From JBBDIX01 sp050486225 (lineage in GTDB: Bacteria > Actinomycetota > Nitriliruptoria > Nitriliruptorales > Nitriliruptoraceae), in the NCBI GenBank assembly GCA_050486225.1, contig JBJHCV010000003.1:277711-341710 (forward strand): a stretch of 64,000 bases of DNA. Reading direction: 5' to 3'. The first letter of the stretch is position 1. Each line of letters begins with the position of its first letter. The notes beneath the pieces are model-generated. The model ran no database searches. It worked only from the letters and a program-made list of their open reading frames with translations, and was not told the origin of the DNA. The position numbers and the translations under genes were made by a program. Below, piece after piece: positions 50,548 through 60,191 of this stretch.

Positions 50548-53415
50548 ATGGTTGACGTCCGATCCGACAGGACCCACGACGCGGACGCGTCGCACGCGGC
50601 CACGGCCGCCGGGACGCACGCGGGAGCGCCGCTCGAGGCCGTCGAGGCCGGTCCGGGGCTCGGCCTGCGCTTCGAGCGCTGGTTCACCACGCCTGACCGT
50701 CACCCCTACGACGAACTCGAGTGGGAACTGCGCGACGCGGTGCTCACCAACTGGCGCGACGGATCCGTGTCGTTCGAGCAGCGCGGCGTCGAGTTCCCGT
50801 CCAGCTGGTCGATGATGGCCACCCAGATCGTCACCCAGAAGTACTTCCGCGGGACGCTGGGCACGCCGGAGCGTGAGCGTTCGGTGCGCCAGATGATCGA
50901 CCGTGTGGCCGACACGATCACCGGGTGGGGCCTCGACGGCGGCTACTTCGCCGACGAGGACTCCGCGGAGACCTTCCGGGCCGAGCTCAAGCACCTGCTC
51001 GTCCACCAGAAGGCCGCGTTCAACTCGCCGGTGTGGTTCAACGTCGGTGTGGAGGAGAAGCCGCAGTGCTCCGCGTGCTTCATCCTGTCGGTCGAGGACA
51101 CCATGTCGTCCATCCTCAACTGGTACGTCGAGGAGGGCACGATCTTCAAGGGCGGCTCGGGTGCCGGGGTCAACCTGTCGCGGATCCGTTCCTCGAAGGA
51201 GCAGCTCAAGGGCGGTGGTGAGGCCTCCGGTCCGGTGAGCTTCATGCGCGGCGCCGACGCGTCCGCTGGAACGATCAAGTCGGGTGGCAAGACCCGTCGC
51301 GCCGCCAAGATGGTCATCCTCAACGTCGACCACCCCGACGTGGAGGAGTTCATCTGGACCAAGGCCCGTGAGGAGAAGAAGGTCCGTGTGCTGCGCGAGG
51401 CCGGCTTCGACATGGACCTCGACGGCGAGGACTACGCGTCGATCCAGTACCAGAACGCCAACAACTCGGTGCGCGTCACCGACGAGTTCATGCAGGCCTA
51501 CGAGGACGACACCGACTACGCGCTTCGTGCGGTGACCACCGGCGAGGTGCTCGAGATGCGCTCCGCCCGCGACGTCATGCGCCAGATCTCCGAGGCTGCG
51601 TGGGAGTGCGCCGACCCCGGCCTGCAGTACGACACGACGATCAACGACTGGCACACGTGCCCGGAGTCGGGCCGCATCAACGGCTCGAACCCGTGCTCGG
51701 AGTACATGCACCTCGACAACTCGGCGTGCAACCTCGCCAGCCTCAACCTCAAGAAGTTCTTCGACTACGACGCCGGGCGCTTCGACGTGGAGTCCTTCAA
51801 GCGGGCCGTCGAGGTCGTGTTCACCGCCCAGGAGATCATCGTCGGCTACTCGTCGTATCCGACGGAGAGCATCGGGAAGAACGCGATCGACTACCGGGAA
51901 CTCGGGCTCGGCTACGCCAACCTCGGTGGCCTGCTGATGTCGATCGGGCTGCCCTACGACTCAGACGAGGGTCGTGCGTGGTGTGGTGCGATCACCGCGC
52001 TGATGACCGGCCATGCCTACCGGACCTCGGCGGAGATCGCGAAGGTCGTGGGACCCTTCAACGGCTACGCGAAGAACGCTCAGCCGATGCTGCGGGTGAT
52101 CGGCAAGCACCGTGACGCGGTGGAGGGCATCGACCCACGTCCCGTCGCCAGTGACCTGCTCAACGCCGCCCGCACCTCGTGGGACGAGGCGCTCGCGCTC
52201 GGCACCGAGCACGGGTTCCGCAACTCGCAGGCCAGCGTGCTCGCCCCCACGGGCACCATCGGCCTGATGATGGACTGCGACACGACCGGCATCGAACCCG
52301 ACCTCGGACTGGTCAAGACCAAGAAGATGGTCGGTGGCGGGTCGCTCACCATCGTCAACCAGACGGTGCCCCAGGCGCTTCGTCACCTCGGCTACACCGA
52401 GGAGCAGGTCGAGGCGATCGTCGCCCACATCGACGAGAACAAGTCGATCCACGGCGCGCCGGCACTGAAGCCGGAGCACACGAAGGTGTTCCAGTGCGCG
52501 ATGGGTGACGACACCATCCACTACATGGGGCACGTGAAGATGATGGCGGCCGCCCAGCCGTTCATCTCCGGCGCGATCTCCAAGACGGTGAACCTGCCCG
52601 AGACGGCGACGGTCGAGGACATCGAGCAGCTGCACCTCGACGCGTGGAAGCTGGGCATCAAGGCCATCGCGATCTACCGCGACAACTGCAAGGTGGCCCA
52701 GCCGCTCAGTGTCACCCGCAAGGAGGGTGCCGCCGCGCCGGCCGGCACGGACGTGGAGATCGTCCACGTGCCGCAGCGTCGCAAGCCCCCCAAGACGCGT
52801 CCGTCGCAGACGGTGAGCTTCCGGGTCGGTGACGCGAAGGGCTACCTGACCGCCGGCGAGTACCCGAACGACGGGCTGGCAGAGATCTTCCTGAAGCTCG
52901 GCAAGCAGGGTTCCACCCTGTCGGGCCTGCTCGACGCGTTCGCGATCTCCGTGTCGATCGGCATGCAGTACGGGGTGCCGCTCGAGAGCTACGTCGCGAA
53001 GTTCATGAACATGCGCTTCGAGCCCGCCGGGATGACCGACGACGAGGAGATCCGCTTCGCGACGTCGCTCGTCGACTACGTGGCACGCAAGCTGGCCATC
53101 GAGTACCTGCCGTTCGACAAGCGGGTCGAGCTCGGCATCCACACGCTCGAGGAGCGCACGCGGATGCTCGACCAGGGCCACCTCGAACCGCCGATCATGG
53201 ACGACGAGGACGACCTGGAGGACCTCGACGACCTCACCGAGGACCCGTCGGTCCGCGCTGCGGTGCGTGCACCCCAGCCGACCGAGGCCGCTCGGGTCGC
53301 CGACCCGATGGTCGACCACGACGCACCGATGTGCTTCGACTGCGGCATCAAGATGATCCGCGCCGGTGCCTGCCACGTCTGTGAGTCGTGCGGCACCACC
53401 AGCGGCTGCAGTTGA
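50548..53415 (+). CDS. nrdJ: Adenosylcobalamin-dependent (class II) ribonucleotide reductase
   Basis: NrdJ reduces ribonucleotides using adenosylcobalamin and needs no oxygen. The 955-residue protein has SACFILSVEDTM, the NPCSEYMHLDNSACNLASLNL active-site block, APTGTIG and a Cys-rich C terminus (CGIKMIRAGACHVCESCGTT) that serves redox recycling or zinc binding. ATG 50548 follows GAGGAG at 50536-50541. No nrdAB/EF genes are visible, so this may be the main deoxynucleotide source. NrdR in the window is the likely repressor. Confidence 0.97.
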   Translation: MVDVRSDRTHDADASHAATAAGTHAGAPLEAVEAGPGLGLRFERWFTTPDRHPYDELEWELRDAVLTNWRDGSVSFEQRGVEFPSSWSMMATQIVTQKYFRGTLGTPERERSVRQMIDRVADTITGWGLDGGYFADEDSAETFRAELKHLLVHQKAAFNSPVWFNVGVEEKPQCSACFILSVEDTMSSILNWYVEEGTIFKGGSGAGVNLSRIRSSKEQLKGGGEASGPVSFMRGADASAGTIKSGGKTRRAAKMVILNVDHPDVEEFIWTKAREEKKVRVLREAGFDMDLDGEDYASIQYQNANNSVRVTDEFMQAYEDDTDYALRAVTTGEVLEMRSARDVMRQISEAAWECADPGLQYDTTINDWHTCPESGRINGSNPCSEYMHLDNSACNLASLNLKKFFDYDAGRFDVESFKRAVEVVFTAQEIIVGYSSYPTESIGKNAIDYRELGLGYANLGGLLMSIGLPYDSDEGRAWCGAITALMTGHAYRTSAEIAKVVGPFNGYAKNAQPMLRVIGKHRDAVEGIDPRPVASDLLNAARTSWDEALALGTEHGFRNSQASVLAPTGTIGLMMDCDTTGIEPDLGLVKTKKMVGGGSLTIVNQTVPQALRHLGYTEEQVEAIVAHIDENKSIHGAPALKPEHTKVFQCAMGDDTIHYMGHVKMMAAAQPFISGAISKTVNLPETATVEDIEQLHLDAWKLGIKAIAIYRDNCKVAQPLSVTRKEGAAAPAGTDVEIVHVPQRRKPPKTRPSQTVSFRVGDAKGYLTAGEYPNDGLAEIFLKLGKQGSTLSGLLDAFAISVSIGMQYGVPLESYVAKFMNMRFEPAGMTDDEEIRFATSLVDYVARKLAIEYLPFDKRVELGIHTLEERTRMLDQGHLEPPIMDDEDDLEDLDDLTEDPSVRAAVRAPQPTEAARVADPMVDHDAPMCFDCGIKMIRAGACHVCESCGTTSGCS

Positions 53416-53423
53416 TCGCAGAC

Positions 53424-53465
53424 CCCGCTCGTCCAGCCGGCACGACAACCGGGTGGACGAGTGGG
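53424..53465 (+). terminator. Large hairpin downstream of nrdJ
   Basis: A 12-bp stem (53424-53435 with 53454-53465, one G-T pair) plus an inner CCGG/CCGG stem form a stable structure 8 nt after the stop. No T tract. Confidence 0.7.
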
Positions 53466-53551
53466 GTCGCGCGTTCCGGTCGGTTTGCCCGAACTGGCGG
53501 GGCTCGGTCTACTTCGCCTCGACCGTGCGTGCGACGTCGAGGAGGTGCCGC

Positions 53552-54280
53552 GTGTCGGAGCAGCCCTCCTTCGGTGAGGTCATGGGGCAGACCACCCGCC
53601 GTGCATGGCTGAGCGTCCTGCTCACCAACCTGTGGATCCGAGCGGGTGTGCTCACCGTGCTCGTCGTCGTCGGCCTGACGTTCGGTGCACGGTTCGACCG
53701 TGACGCAGGGATCGACGGGCTCCGGGCCACGATGGAGACCTTCGGACCGCTCGCCGCCGTCGTGTTCGTCGCGATCTACGCCGTCGCGGGCACGATCATG
53801 CTGCCCGCGGCGCCGTTCTCGATCGCGGCTGGCGTGCTGTTCGGGGCGATCGTCGGGTCCTTCGTCGCCTTCGTCGGGGTGATGCTCGGCTGCGTCGGTG
53901 CGTTCTGGGTCGGTCGGGCACTCGGGCGTGACGCCGTCGAACGGATCGGGGGCCGTCACGTCGCCGCGCTCGACCGCTACCTGACGGATCGCGGATTCGC
54001 GTCGGTGCTGTTCGTGCGACTCGCGCCGATGTTCCCGTACAACGTCATCAACGTGTGCGCAGGGGTGAGTGGCATGCCCCTGCGCCCCTACGTGCTCGCG
54101 TCGATGATCGGCGTCATCCCCGGAACCATTGTGTACGCGACGCTTGGCGGTACCATCGACGAGCCGGCCTCGGCAGGTTTCGTCGCGGTGGTCGCGATCG
54201 TCGCCGTCGGCGCCGGTGTCGAACTGCGGCGTCGGGCCGCGCGTGCCGAGGCGTACCGACAGGCTGCGGAGGGCGCCTGA
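53552..54280 (+). CDS. TVP38/TMEM64 (VTT domain) membrane protein
   Basis: A 242-residue DedA-like VTT protein with about six membrane helices. The family core reads FSIAAGVLFGAIVGS and LTDRGFASVLFVRLAPMFPYNVINVCAGVSGM, with the Gly-rich re-entrant loop after it. Function is not settled; relatives act in lipid movement or envelope homeostasis. The GTG start has GAGGAGG 6 nt upstream. Confidence 0.88.
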   Translation: MSEQPSFGEVMGQTTRRAWLSVLLTNLWIRAGVLTVLVVVGLTFGARFDRDAGIDGLRATMETFGPLAAVVFVAIYAVAGTIMLPAAPFSIAAGVLFGAIVGSFVAFVGVMLGCVGAFWVGRALGRDAVERIGGRHVAALDRYLTDRGFASVLFVRLAPMFPYNVINVCAGVSGMPLRPYVLASMIGVIPGTIVYATLGGTIDEPASAGFVAVVAIVAVGAGVELRRRAARAEAYRQAAEGA

Positions 54281-54498
54281 CCGGTTCGCGCCGCGCGATC
54301 CGGAGCAGTCGCACCAACGGCCGGGGACTCGCCGCGACCGTCGTGCACACTCGATGGACGGTCGAAGGTGCTCGTGCATGGGGCCCCGACGTCGCTAGCG
54401 TCTCCGGTGGTTTGCCTCCGCAAGCAGGTCCTGCCCGTGAGACCCACGCCACAGATCGTCGACACCTCCCAGCCGTCGTGCCAGGGGCCAGCGACCGC

Positions 54499-55062
54499 AT
54501 GACCATCGGAATCGGTTTCGACGACGTCCTCGCTGCGGCGCAGGCGAATGCACCGTGGGCGTTTCGACGACTCTTCGAGGACCTGTCGCCCACCGTCGTC
54601 GGCTACCTGCGTCTGCGCGGTGCCCGCGACCCGGAGGACGTGACCAGCGAGGCGTTCCTCAGCGTCTTCCGAAGCCTGTCGACGTTCTCCGGGGACGAGA
54701 CGGCGTTCCGGTCGTGGGTGTTCACGATCGTGCATCGCCGACTGACCGACGAACGCCGGCGTGCCGGACGTCAGGTCCAGACCGATCGACTCGACGCACT
54801 CGAGATGGACTTCGGCGGAGACGTCGAACAGGAGGCCCTGGGACGCCTGGGCAGCGACTGGGTGCACGAGGTCCTGGCGGAGCTGAGCGCGGATCAGCGA
54901 GACGTCCTGCTCCTGCGGGTCGTGGCCGACCTTCCCGTCGACGAGGTCGCGGACATCCTCGGCAAGCGGCCCGGTGCGGTGCGTGCCCTCCAGCACCGGG
55001 GCCTCGAGCGGCTGCGCCGTCAGATGGCCGCACCGGCGTCGGTCGAGGTGGACGTGTCGTGA
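54499..55062 (+). CDS. ECF-type sigma-70 factor
   Basis: A 187-residue extracytoplasmic-function sigma factor. Region 2 (WAFRRLFEDLSPTVVGYLRLRG to SWVFTIVHRRLTDERRR) and region 4 (LSADQRDVLLLRVVADLPVDEVADILGKRPGAVRALQHRGL) are both clear, joined by a short linker. It directs polymerase to its own promoters. The gene 85 nt downstream encodes a membrane protein with a soluble N-terminal part, so an anti-sigma partnership is likely. The ATG start has a weak AGGGGC upstream. Confidence 0.9.
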   Translation: MTIGIGFDDVLAAAQANAPWAFRRLFEDLSPTVVGYLRLRGARDPEDVTSEAFLSVFRSLSTFSGDETAFRSWVFTIVHRRLTDERRRAGRQVQTDRLDALEMDFGGDVEQEALGRLGSDWVHEVLAELSADQRDVLLLRVVADLPVDEVADILGKRPGAVRALQHRGLERLRRQMAAPASVEVDVS

Positions 55063-55147
55063 TCCACTTCATGGACACCCCGGTCGCGAACGGCAGTCCT
55101 GGCGAAGCCGTAACGCAATGGTGTGTGCGAGCGATGACGTGAGCGAG

Positions 55148-56458
55148 ATGACCAACGAACCCCTCGACGATCGCCTGGCTGACCGGCTCCTCACCGGTCG
55201 GCCACTGCCTGCACACCGGGAGGACCTGACGGACCTCGCGGTGTTCGTCGCTGCCATGCGAAGTGGGATCGACAGGCCGCCCACTCCCGCGCCCGCGCTC
55301 GCACAGATCCTCGACGAGGGTGTCGCGGCCCCGACGGCCGCCGAGGTCGCCGCCAGCGCCGCCGCCGCACGCCCGGTGCTCACCGGACTCGAGGTCACGG
55401 TTGCGATGGGCCGGTCGGCCCTTCGTCGTGCTCCCGGGATCGTCGCGGCTCGGGCGCGTCTGCTCGCCAGCGCGACCGTTCGGTACGGACGCCTGCGCCT
55501 GGCCATCGCGCGCTGGTGGACTCGATCCCTCGTCTCGCACACGCGCGAGCGGACGGCGTCCTTCAGTGTCGTCGGTCGACGGGCCGGCAGGGTCCTCAAG
55601 GTCGCCGTCGCGAACGTCGCCGCTCTGAGCCTCATCGCGCAGGCCGGACTCGCGGGGGGTGCCGTAGCGACGGCCACCGTGCTCGCAGGCGTGGCTGGAG
55701 TGCTGCCCGTTCCCGTCCACGAGCGCGTCGCGAATGTCGTCAGCCTCATGACACCGTTCGAGCTCCCGAACCGTGCGGAGTCGCTCGAGGCGGCCCCGTC
55801 GAGCGACGGAGACCTCGGCGAGGCACTGCTGGACAGCGACTCGTCGGCGATCGACGAACTCTCAGAGGAACGGATCATCGAGTCGGAGTCGAGCGACGGC
55901 GGTCCCTCCACTCCGTCGACCCGAGGCTCCGGTCCCGGCGGTCTGCCCCTGGGTCCGCTCGACCTCGACGAGGTGCTGGGCCGCGTGCCAGCCACCGTCC
56001 CGCCCGCTGACGAGCCCGCTGTCGTGCCGCCGGCAGCAGCGGCCTCGCCGCAGGGCGCGTTGGAAAGTGCGCCGGGCCAGTCTGGGAGTGCGCCGGGTCA
56101 GTCGGGTTCGGCGCCGGGCCAGTCGGGGAGTGCGCCGGGTCAGTCGGGTGGTTCCGGGCAGTCGGGTTCGGCGCCGGGCCAGTCGGGGAGTGCGCCGGGC
56201 CAGTCTGGGAGTGCGCCGGGTCAGTCGGGTTCGGCGCCGGGCCAGTCGGGGAGTGCGCCGGGTCAGTCGGGTTCGGCGCCGGGCCAGTCGGGGAGTGCGC
56301 CGGGTCAGTCGGGTGGTTCCGGGCAGTCGGGGAGTGCGCCGGGTCAGTCGAGTGGTTCCGGGAACGCTGGAGGCACGGACGACGCACCCGGCAACAGCGG
56401 CAGTGCGCCACGCGGCGGGGCTGGTCGCGGTGGTGGTGGCGGCGGCGGTTCCCACTGA
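55148..56458 (+). CDS. Candidate membrane anti-sigma factor with long Ser/Gly/Pro/Gln repeat tail
   Basis: A 436-residue protein. Residues 1-60 are soluble and acidic, like an anti-sigma domain but without a zinc motif. A basic stretch (about 90-150) leads to one long hydrophobic segment (about 150-190). The presumed outside part is acidic (195-306), then twelve SAPGQSG-type heptads and two hexads (307-402), and a Gly-rich tail ending in His. The start is uncertain: ATG 55148 is chosen because the preceding ATG 55118 and GTG 55139 also lack ribosome binding sites. Anti-sigma function is inferred only from its place after the sigma gene. Confidence 0.7.
   Translation: MTNEPLDDRLADRLLTGRPLPAHREDLTDLAVFVAAMRSGIDRPPTPAPALAQILDEGVAAPTAAEVAASAAAARPVLTGLEVTVAMGRSALRRAPGIVAARARLLASATVRYGRLRLAIARWWTRSLVSHTRERTASFSVVGRRAGRVLKVAVANVAALSLIAQAGLAGGAVATATVLAGVAGVLPVPVHERVANVVSLMTPFELPNRAESLEAAPSSDGDLGEALLDSDSSAIDELSEERIIESESSDGGPSTPSTRGSGPGGLPLGPLDLDEVLGRVPATVPPADEPAVVPPAAAASPQGALESAPGQSGSAPGQSGSAPGQSGSAPGQSGGSGQSGSAPGQSGSAPGQSGSAPGQSGSAPGQSGSAPGQSGSAPGQSGSAPGQSGGSGQSGSAPGQSSGSGNAGGTDDAPGNSGSAPRGGAGRGGGGGGGSH
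56066..56353 (+). repeat. 21-bp tandem repeat array in coding sequence
   Basis: Twelve 21-bp units and two 18-bp units, in four sequence variants. In order they read A-B-C-B-D-C-A-B-C-B-C-B-D-B. The duplicated A-B-C-B and B-C-B-D blocks show a higher-order duplication, with a 123-bp offset between the two A units. All units keep the frame. Confidence 0.9.
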
Positions 56459-56512
56459 GCGACGTTGGTCACCGTGAGTCCCGTCGGCCGCCCGTGACGT
56501 ACCGGACGTTCG

Positions 56513-58363
56513 TCAACCCGTCCCGTCGGCGCTCTTCGCACGCTTCGCAGCGCGGCCTCGGATCGTCGCGTCGAGTTCGACCTTGCGCAGGCGGATCAGT
56601 CCAGGGGTGACCTCGACGGCCTCGTCCTCGCGGATGAACTCGAGCGCCTGGTCGAGCGACATGCTCCGTGGCGGTGCGAGCCGGACCAGTTCGTCGCCGG
56701 TGGCCGAGCGAACGTTGGAGAGCTTCTTCTCCTTCGCCGGGTTCACGTCCATGTCCTCGGCCCGTGCGTTCTGGCCCACGATCATGCCCTCGTAGACGCC
56801 GGTGCCGGGTCCGACGAACAGCTGGCCGCGCTCCTGGAGGTTCAGTAGTGCGAACTGGGTCGTGGATCCTGCCCGGTCGGCGACGAGAGACCCGTTCTGG
56901 CGGGTCCGCAGTTCGCCCTGCCACGGTTCCCACGAGTCGAACACGTGGTGCAGCACGCCGGTGCCTCGGGTCTCGGTGAGGCACTCGGTGCGGAACCCGA
57001 TGAGTCCACGTGCAGGCACGCGGAACTCCAGACGGGTCCATCCGCTGCCATGGCTGTTCATCAGTTCGAGGCGTCCCATGCGGACACCGAGCATCTGGGT
57101 GACCACCCCGACGTAGTCGTCGGGGACGTCGATCGACAGCCGTTCGAACGGCTCGTGGAGCTTCCCGTCGATCTCGCGGGTGACGACCCGTGGCTTGCCG
57201 ACGGTGAGCTCGAACCCTTCACGCCGCATCGTCTCGATGAGCACGGCGAGCTGAAGTTCGCCCCGTCCACGGACCTCCCACGTGTCGGGCCGGTCCGTCG
57301 GCAGCACCTCGAGGCTGACGTTGCCGACCAGTTCCTGCCGCAGCCTCGACTCGATCAGCCGTGCGGTGACCTTGTCACCATCACGCCCCGCCAGCGGCGA
57401 CGTGTTCACACCGATCGTCATCCCCAGGTTCGGCTCGTCGACGGTGAGCACCGGCAGCGGACGGGGATCCTCGGCGTCGGCGAGGGTCTCGCCGATCGTG
57501 ACGTCGTCGAACCCCGCGATCGCCACGAGGTCGCCCGGCCCGGCCTGATCGGTGGACACCCGCTCCAGACCGCGCGTGAGGTACATCTCGGTGATGCGGA
57601 TCGTCTCGGTCGTGCCGTCACGACGACACCACGCCACCGTGTCTCCGCGTCGGACCGTGCCGTTGCGGATCCGGCAGAGCGCGAGGCGCCCCAGGTACGG
57701 GGAGGCGTCGAGGTTGGTGACCAGCGCCTGGAAGGGATGGTCGGGGTCGTGTTCGGGCGCGGGGACATGGGTCCGCAGGACCTCGAACAGCGCCGTGAGG
57801 TCCGAGGCGGGCTCGTCCAGGTCCGTGGTGGCCGTGCCCTCGCGAGCGTTGGTGTAGAGGACCGGCAGGTCGAGCTGGTCGTCGTCGGCCCCCAGGTCGA
57901 TCAGGAGGCTGTACGTCTCGTCGAGGACCTCGGGGATGCGCGCGTCGGGACGGTCGATCTTGTTGACCGTGACGATGATGGGCAGACGCCGTTCGAGGGC
58001 CTTGCGGACGACGAAACGGGTCTGGGGGAGCGGACCCTCGGACGCATCGACGAGCAGCAGCACGCCGTCCACCATGGACAGGGCGCGTTCCACCTCGCCG
58101 CCGAAGTCGGCGTGCCCGGGCGTGTCGACGACGTTGATCGTCAGCGGGCCGTCGTCGGTGTGCAGTTCGATCGCGGTGTTCTTCGCGAGGATGGTGATCC
58201 CGCGTTCGCGTTCGAGGTCCTGGGAGTCCATGACCCGTTCTGCGACGTCCTGGTGGGCGCCGAACACGCCCGCTTGCCACAGCATGGCGTCGACGAGCGT
58301 GGTCTTGCCGTGGTCCACGTGCGCGATGATCGCGACGTTCCGGAGGTCTGTGCGGCGTTCCAG
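56513..58363 (-). CDS. typA: GTPase TypA/BipA
   Basis: TypA is a ribosome-binding translational GTPase of stress and 50S assembly. The G domain has [32 protein letters not shown] and NKIDRPDAR, followed by domains II, III and V and the C-terminal domain ([12 protein letters not shown]). No ATG, GTG or TTG exists at the proper N terminus. The frame runs up from [11 protein letters not shown] through LERRTDLRN to a stop, and CTG 58363 has AGGA 6 nt upstream. A GTG at 58318 would delete the first strand and start inside the P-loop region. With CTG the protein is 616 residues, normal for TypA. Confidence 0.9.
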   Translation of the reverse strand: MERRTDLRNVAIIAHVDHGKTTLVDAMLWQAGVFGAHQDVAERVMDSQDLERERGITILAKNTAIELHTDDGPLTINVVDTPGHADFGGEVERALSMVDGVLLLVDASEGPLPQTRFVVRKALERRLPIIVTVNKIDRPDARIPEVLDETYSLLIDLGADDDQLDLPVLYTNAREGTATTDLDEPASDLTALFEVLRTHVPAPEHDPDHPFQALVTNLDASPYLGRLALCRIRNGTVRRGDTVAWCRRDGTTETIRITEMYLTRGLERVSTDQAGPGDLVAIAGFDDVTIGETLADAEDPRPLPVLTVDEPNLGMTIGVNTSPLAGRDGDKVTARLIESRLRQELVGNVSLEVLPTDRPDTWEVRGRGELQLAVLIETMRREGFELTVGKPRVVTREIDGKLHEPFERLSIDVPDDYVGVVTQMLGVRMGRLELMNSHGSGWTRLEFRVPARGLIGFRTECLTETRGTGVLHHVFDSWEPWQGELRTRQNGSLVADRAGSTTQFALLNLQERGQLFVGPGTGVYEGMIVGQNARAEDMDVNPAKEKKLSNVRSATGDELVRLAPPRSMSLDQALEFIREDEAVEVTPGLIRLRKVELDATIRGRAAKRAKSADGTG

Positions 58364-58393
58364 TGGGGTTCCTGGCGTGAGGGCAACCGGTCG

Positions 58394-58399
58394 ATGCTA
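58394..58399 (-). promoter_or_regulatory. Candidate -10 of typA
   Basis: TAGCAT on the minus strand, 30 nt before CTG 58363, at the very end of the upstream transporter gene. It would give a short 5' leader containing AGGA. Confidence 0.35.
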
Positions 58400-59380
58400 C
58401 CCGTCCCGGCGCCCTGTCTCGGGCGTCACGCCGCGTACACCACGCGACGTGACGACGGCGCCGACGATCACCAGCGCGGTGCCGACGATGGCGGCAGGGT
58501 GGATGGCCTCACCGCGCGCGACGACGCCGAGCCCGATCGCCACGAGTGGCACGAAGTAGATGGCGATGGAACCCCGTGGTCCACCGACCCGGCCGACGAG
58601 GGTGGCCATGAGCACGAACCCGAGCCCGGTGCTGAGCATGCCGAGCGGCACCATCGCCGTGGCGGCCGTCCACGAGAACGTCGAACCCGGCAGGGCGAGC
58701 AGACCGAACGGGGTCACCACGACCAGGGCCGCGACCTGGACGCGCAGCATCAGCGCCAGCGACCCGTAGCGGTGCTGCAGGGGCACGGCGAGGTTGGCCG
58801 ACAGTCCGTACAGCACGACGGCGACCAGTGCGAGTGCTGCACCCAGGGCGGTCTCGGCGCTGCCCGCGGTCGCCGCGAGGGGAACCTCGGGGAAGAACAC
58901 GGCGACGATGCCGACGAACCCGAGCAGGAGCCCGAGTGTCTGGCGGCGGGCCGGGAGTCGCCGCAGGAGCACCGCGGCCCATGCCGCAGTGGTCAGCCCC
59001 ATGGCGCCGTTGATCATCCCGGCGACCGACGAGTCGATCCACTGCTGTGCGAGCGGGAACAGCAGCAGGGGTACACCCATCCACGTGGTGCCGAGCAGCG
59101 CGATCCGGCCGAGGTCTCCCCGTTCGATGCGGACGCGTCGTGCCGCAGGCACACAGGCCAGCGTCAGGGCACCGAGGGTGAGGCGGGCCCAGGCCACCAG
59201 CCCGGGATCGAACGACTCCAGGCCGACGTCGATGAGGACGAACGACGATCCCCAGATGAACGCGATCGCCGCCAGCAGCAGCCAGTCACCCGGCGTGAAG
59301 TCGCCCAGGTTGGTCCCGGCCGAGGTCGACGGCAGTCGTGTCGGCACGGGGCGTGGTTCGACGGGATCGTGATCGGCCAC
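58397..59380 (-). CDS. EamA-family transporter (DMT superfamily)
   Basis: A 327-residue membrane protein with two EamA repeats and about ten helices, starting with an acidic/Pro-rich N terminus. The first repeat begins near IAFIWGSSFVLIDVGLESFDP, the usual EamA pattern. It is a metabolite exporter or permease with unknown substrate. The GTG start has a weak binding site. It lies 33 nt upstream of typA on the same strand. Confidence 0.85.
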   Translation of the reverse strand: MADHDPVEPRPVPTRLPSTSAGTNLGDFTPGDWLLLAAIAFIWGSSFVLIDVGLESFDPGLVAWARLTLGALTLACVPAARRVRIERGDLGRIALLGTTWMGVPLLLFPLAQQWIDSSVAGMINGAMGLTTAAWAAVLLRRLPARRQTLGLLLGFVGIVAVFFPEVPLAATAGSAETALGAALALVAVVLYGLSANLAVPLQHRYGSLALMLRVQVAALVVVTPFGLLALPGSTFSWTAATAMVPLGMLSTGLGFVLMATLVGRVGGPRGSIAIYFVPLVAIGLGVVARGEAIHPAAIVGTALVIVGAVVTSRGVRGVTPETGRRDG

Positions 59381-59431
59381 GGCGAGGCTCGAGGGGTCCG
59401 TGAGGTGCCGGCGACCGGCAGATCGTGCTCA

Positions 59432-59453
59432 CAGGGCGTCTGAGAGCGCCCTG
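59432..59453. other. Hairpin in the divergent gap 59381-59662
   Basis: CAGGGCG pairs with CGCCCTG around an 8-nt loop, in a 282-bp gap between the EamA gene and the Rpf-like gene. It may be a protein-binding palindrome or a leader structure. Nothing else in the gap could be identified. Confidence 0.35.
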
Positions 59454-59662
59454 GACACTAGTCCACATCGATGAACGTTCGGACAGGGGCACCGCGGTCG
59501 GGGACGCGTCGACCCGGCACCCTGTCGGGCGCGACGGGCCCGGTGGCGATCGATGTCCACCGAGCGGCCCTCCTCTCCTCTCCCCGAGATCCCGACCCGA
59601 ACGGTCACGCCTGCGGCGCCGTGCCCGTGCAGCGTGTCACCTCGACGAACCGGAGCCCGACC

Positions 59663-60163
59663 ATGAGCGTGCGATCCCTGGTGAGGCGGCGACTGCCGAG
59701 TGTGCTCACCCTGCTCGCCGTCGTCGCGACCTTCATGGTCCCGCTGCTCGTCGATGCCCGGCAGGCCTGGGACGGTCCTCGTGACCCCGAACTCGCCAGG
59801 GAGGCCCCGCGCACCATCTGGGCCAAGGAAGGCCCTGCGCAGGCCGACCTCGACCACCGGATCGTGGAGATCGACGCGATGATGCGCACCACCTACGTGG
59901 CGGGGCGCGGAGAACCGTTGGTGGACGACGAGGTGTGGCACCGGCTCGCCGAGTGCGAGGCGTCCGGCAACTGGTCGGCCAACACCGGCAACGGCTACTT
60001 CGGCGGGTTGCAGTTCGCGCTGGGCACGTGGCGGGGTGTCGGCGGACCCGGATACCCGCACGAGGCGCCCGTCCACCTGCAGATCACCATGGCCGAACGT
60101 GTGCTCGAACGTCAGGGCTGGGGTGCGTGGCCGTCGTGCTCGCGCCAGCTCGGCCTGCGCTGA
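59663..60163 (+). CDS. Rpf-like transglycosylase (resuscitation-promoting factor domain)
   Basis: A 166-residue secreted or anchored protein: basic N terminus, hydrophobic signal (about 12-30), a spacer, then an Rpf domain (about 92-166). The domain has CEASGNWSANTGNGYFGGLQF, the catalytic Glu99 directly after Cys98, and the terminal WGAWPSCSRQLG with Cys159 as disulfide partner. Rpf enzymes cut peptidoglycan glycan chains and aid growth restart from dormancy. ATG 59663 follows GGAG. A longer reading frame upstream has no signal and is not used. Confidence 0.9.
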   Translation: MSVRSLVRRRLPSVLTLLAVVATFMVPLLVDARQAWDGPRDPELAREAPRTIWAKEGPAQADLDHRIVEIDAMMRTTYVAGRGEPLVDDEVWHRLAECEASGNWSANTGNGYFGGLQFALGTWRGVGGPGYPHEAPVHLQITMAERVLERQGWGAWPSCSRQLGLR

Positions 60164-60191
60164 GCACGCCCCGATGTGCTGCTGGGCGCGT

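Noticed and set aside
56066..56353. CRISPR-like array
   Set aside because: Units are contiguous, in frame and without spacers; they encode a SAPGQSG protein repeat.
59471..59662. Longer N terminus for the Rpf-like protein
   Set aside because: The frame is open upstream but the residues are not signal-like; GGAG before ATG 59663 and the signal peptide right after it fix the start.
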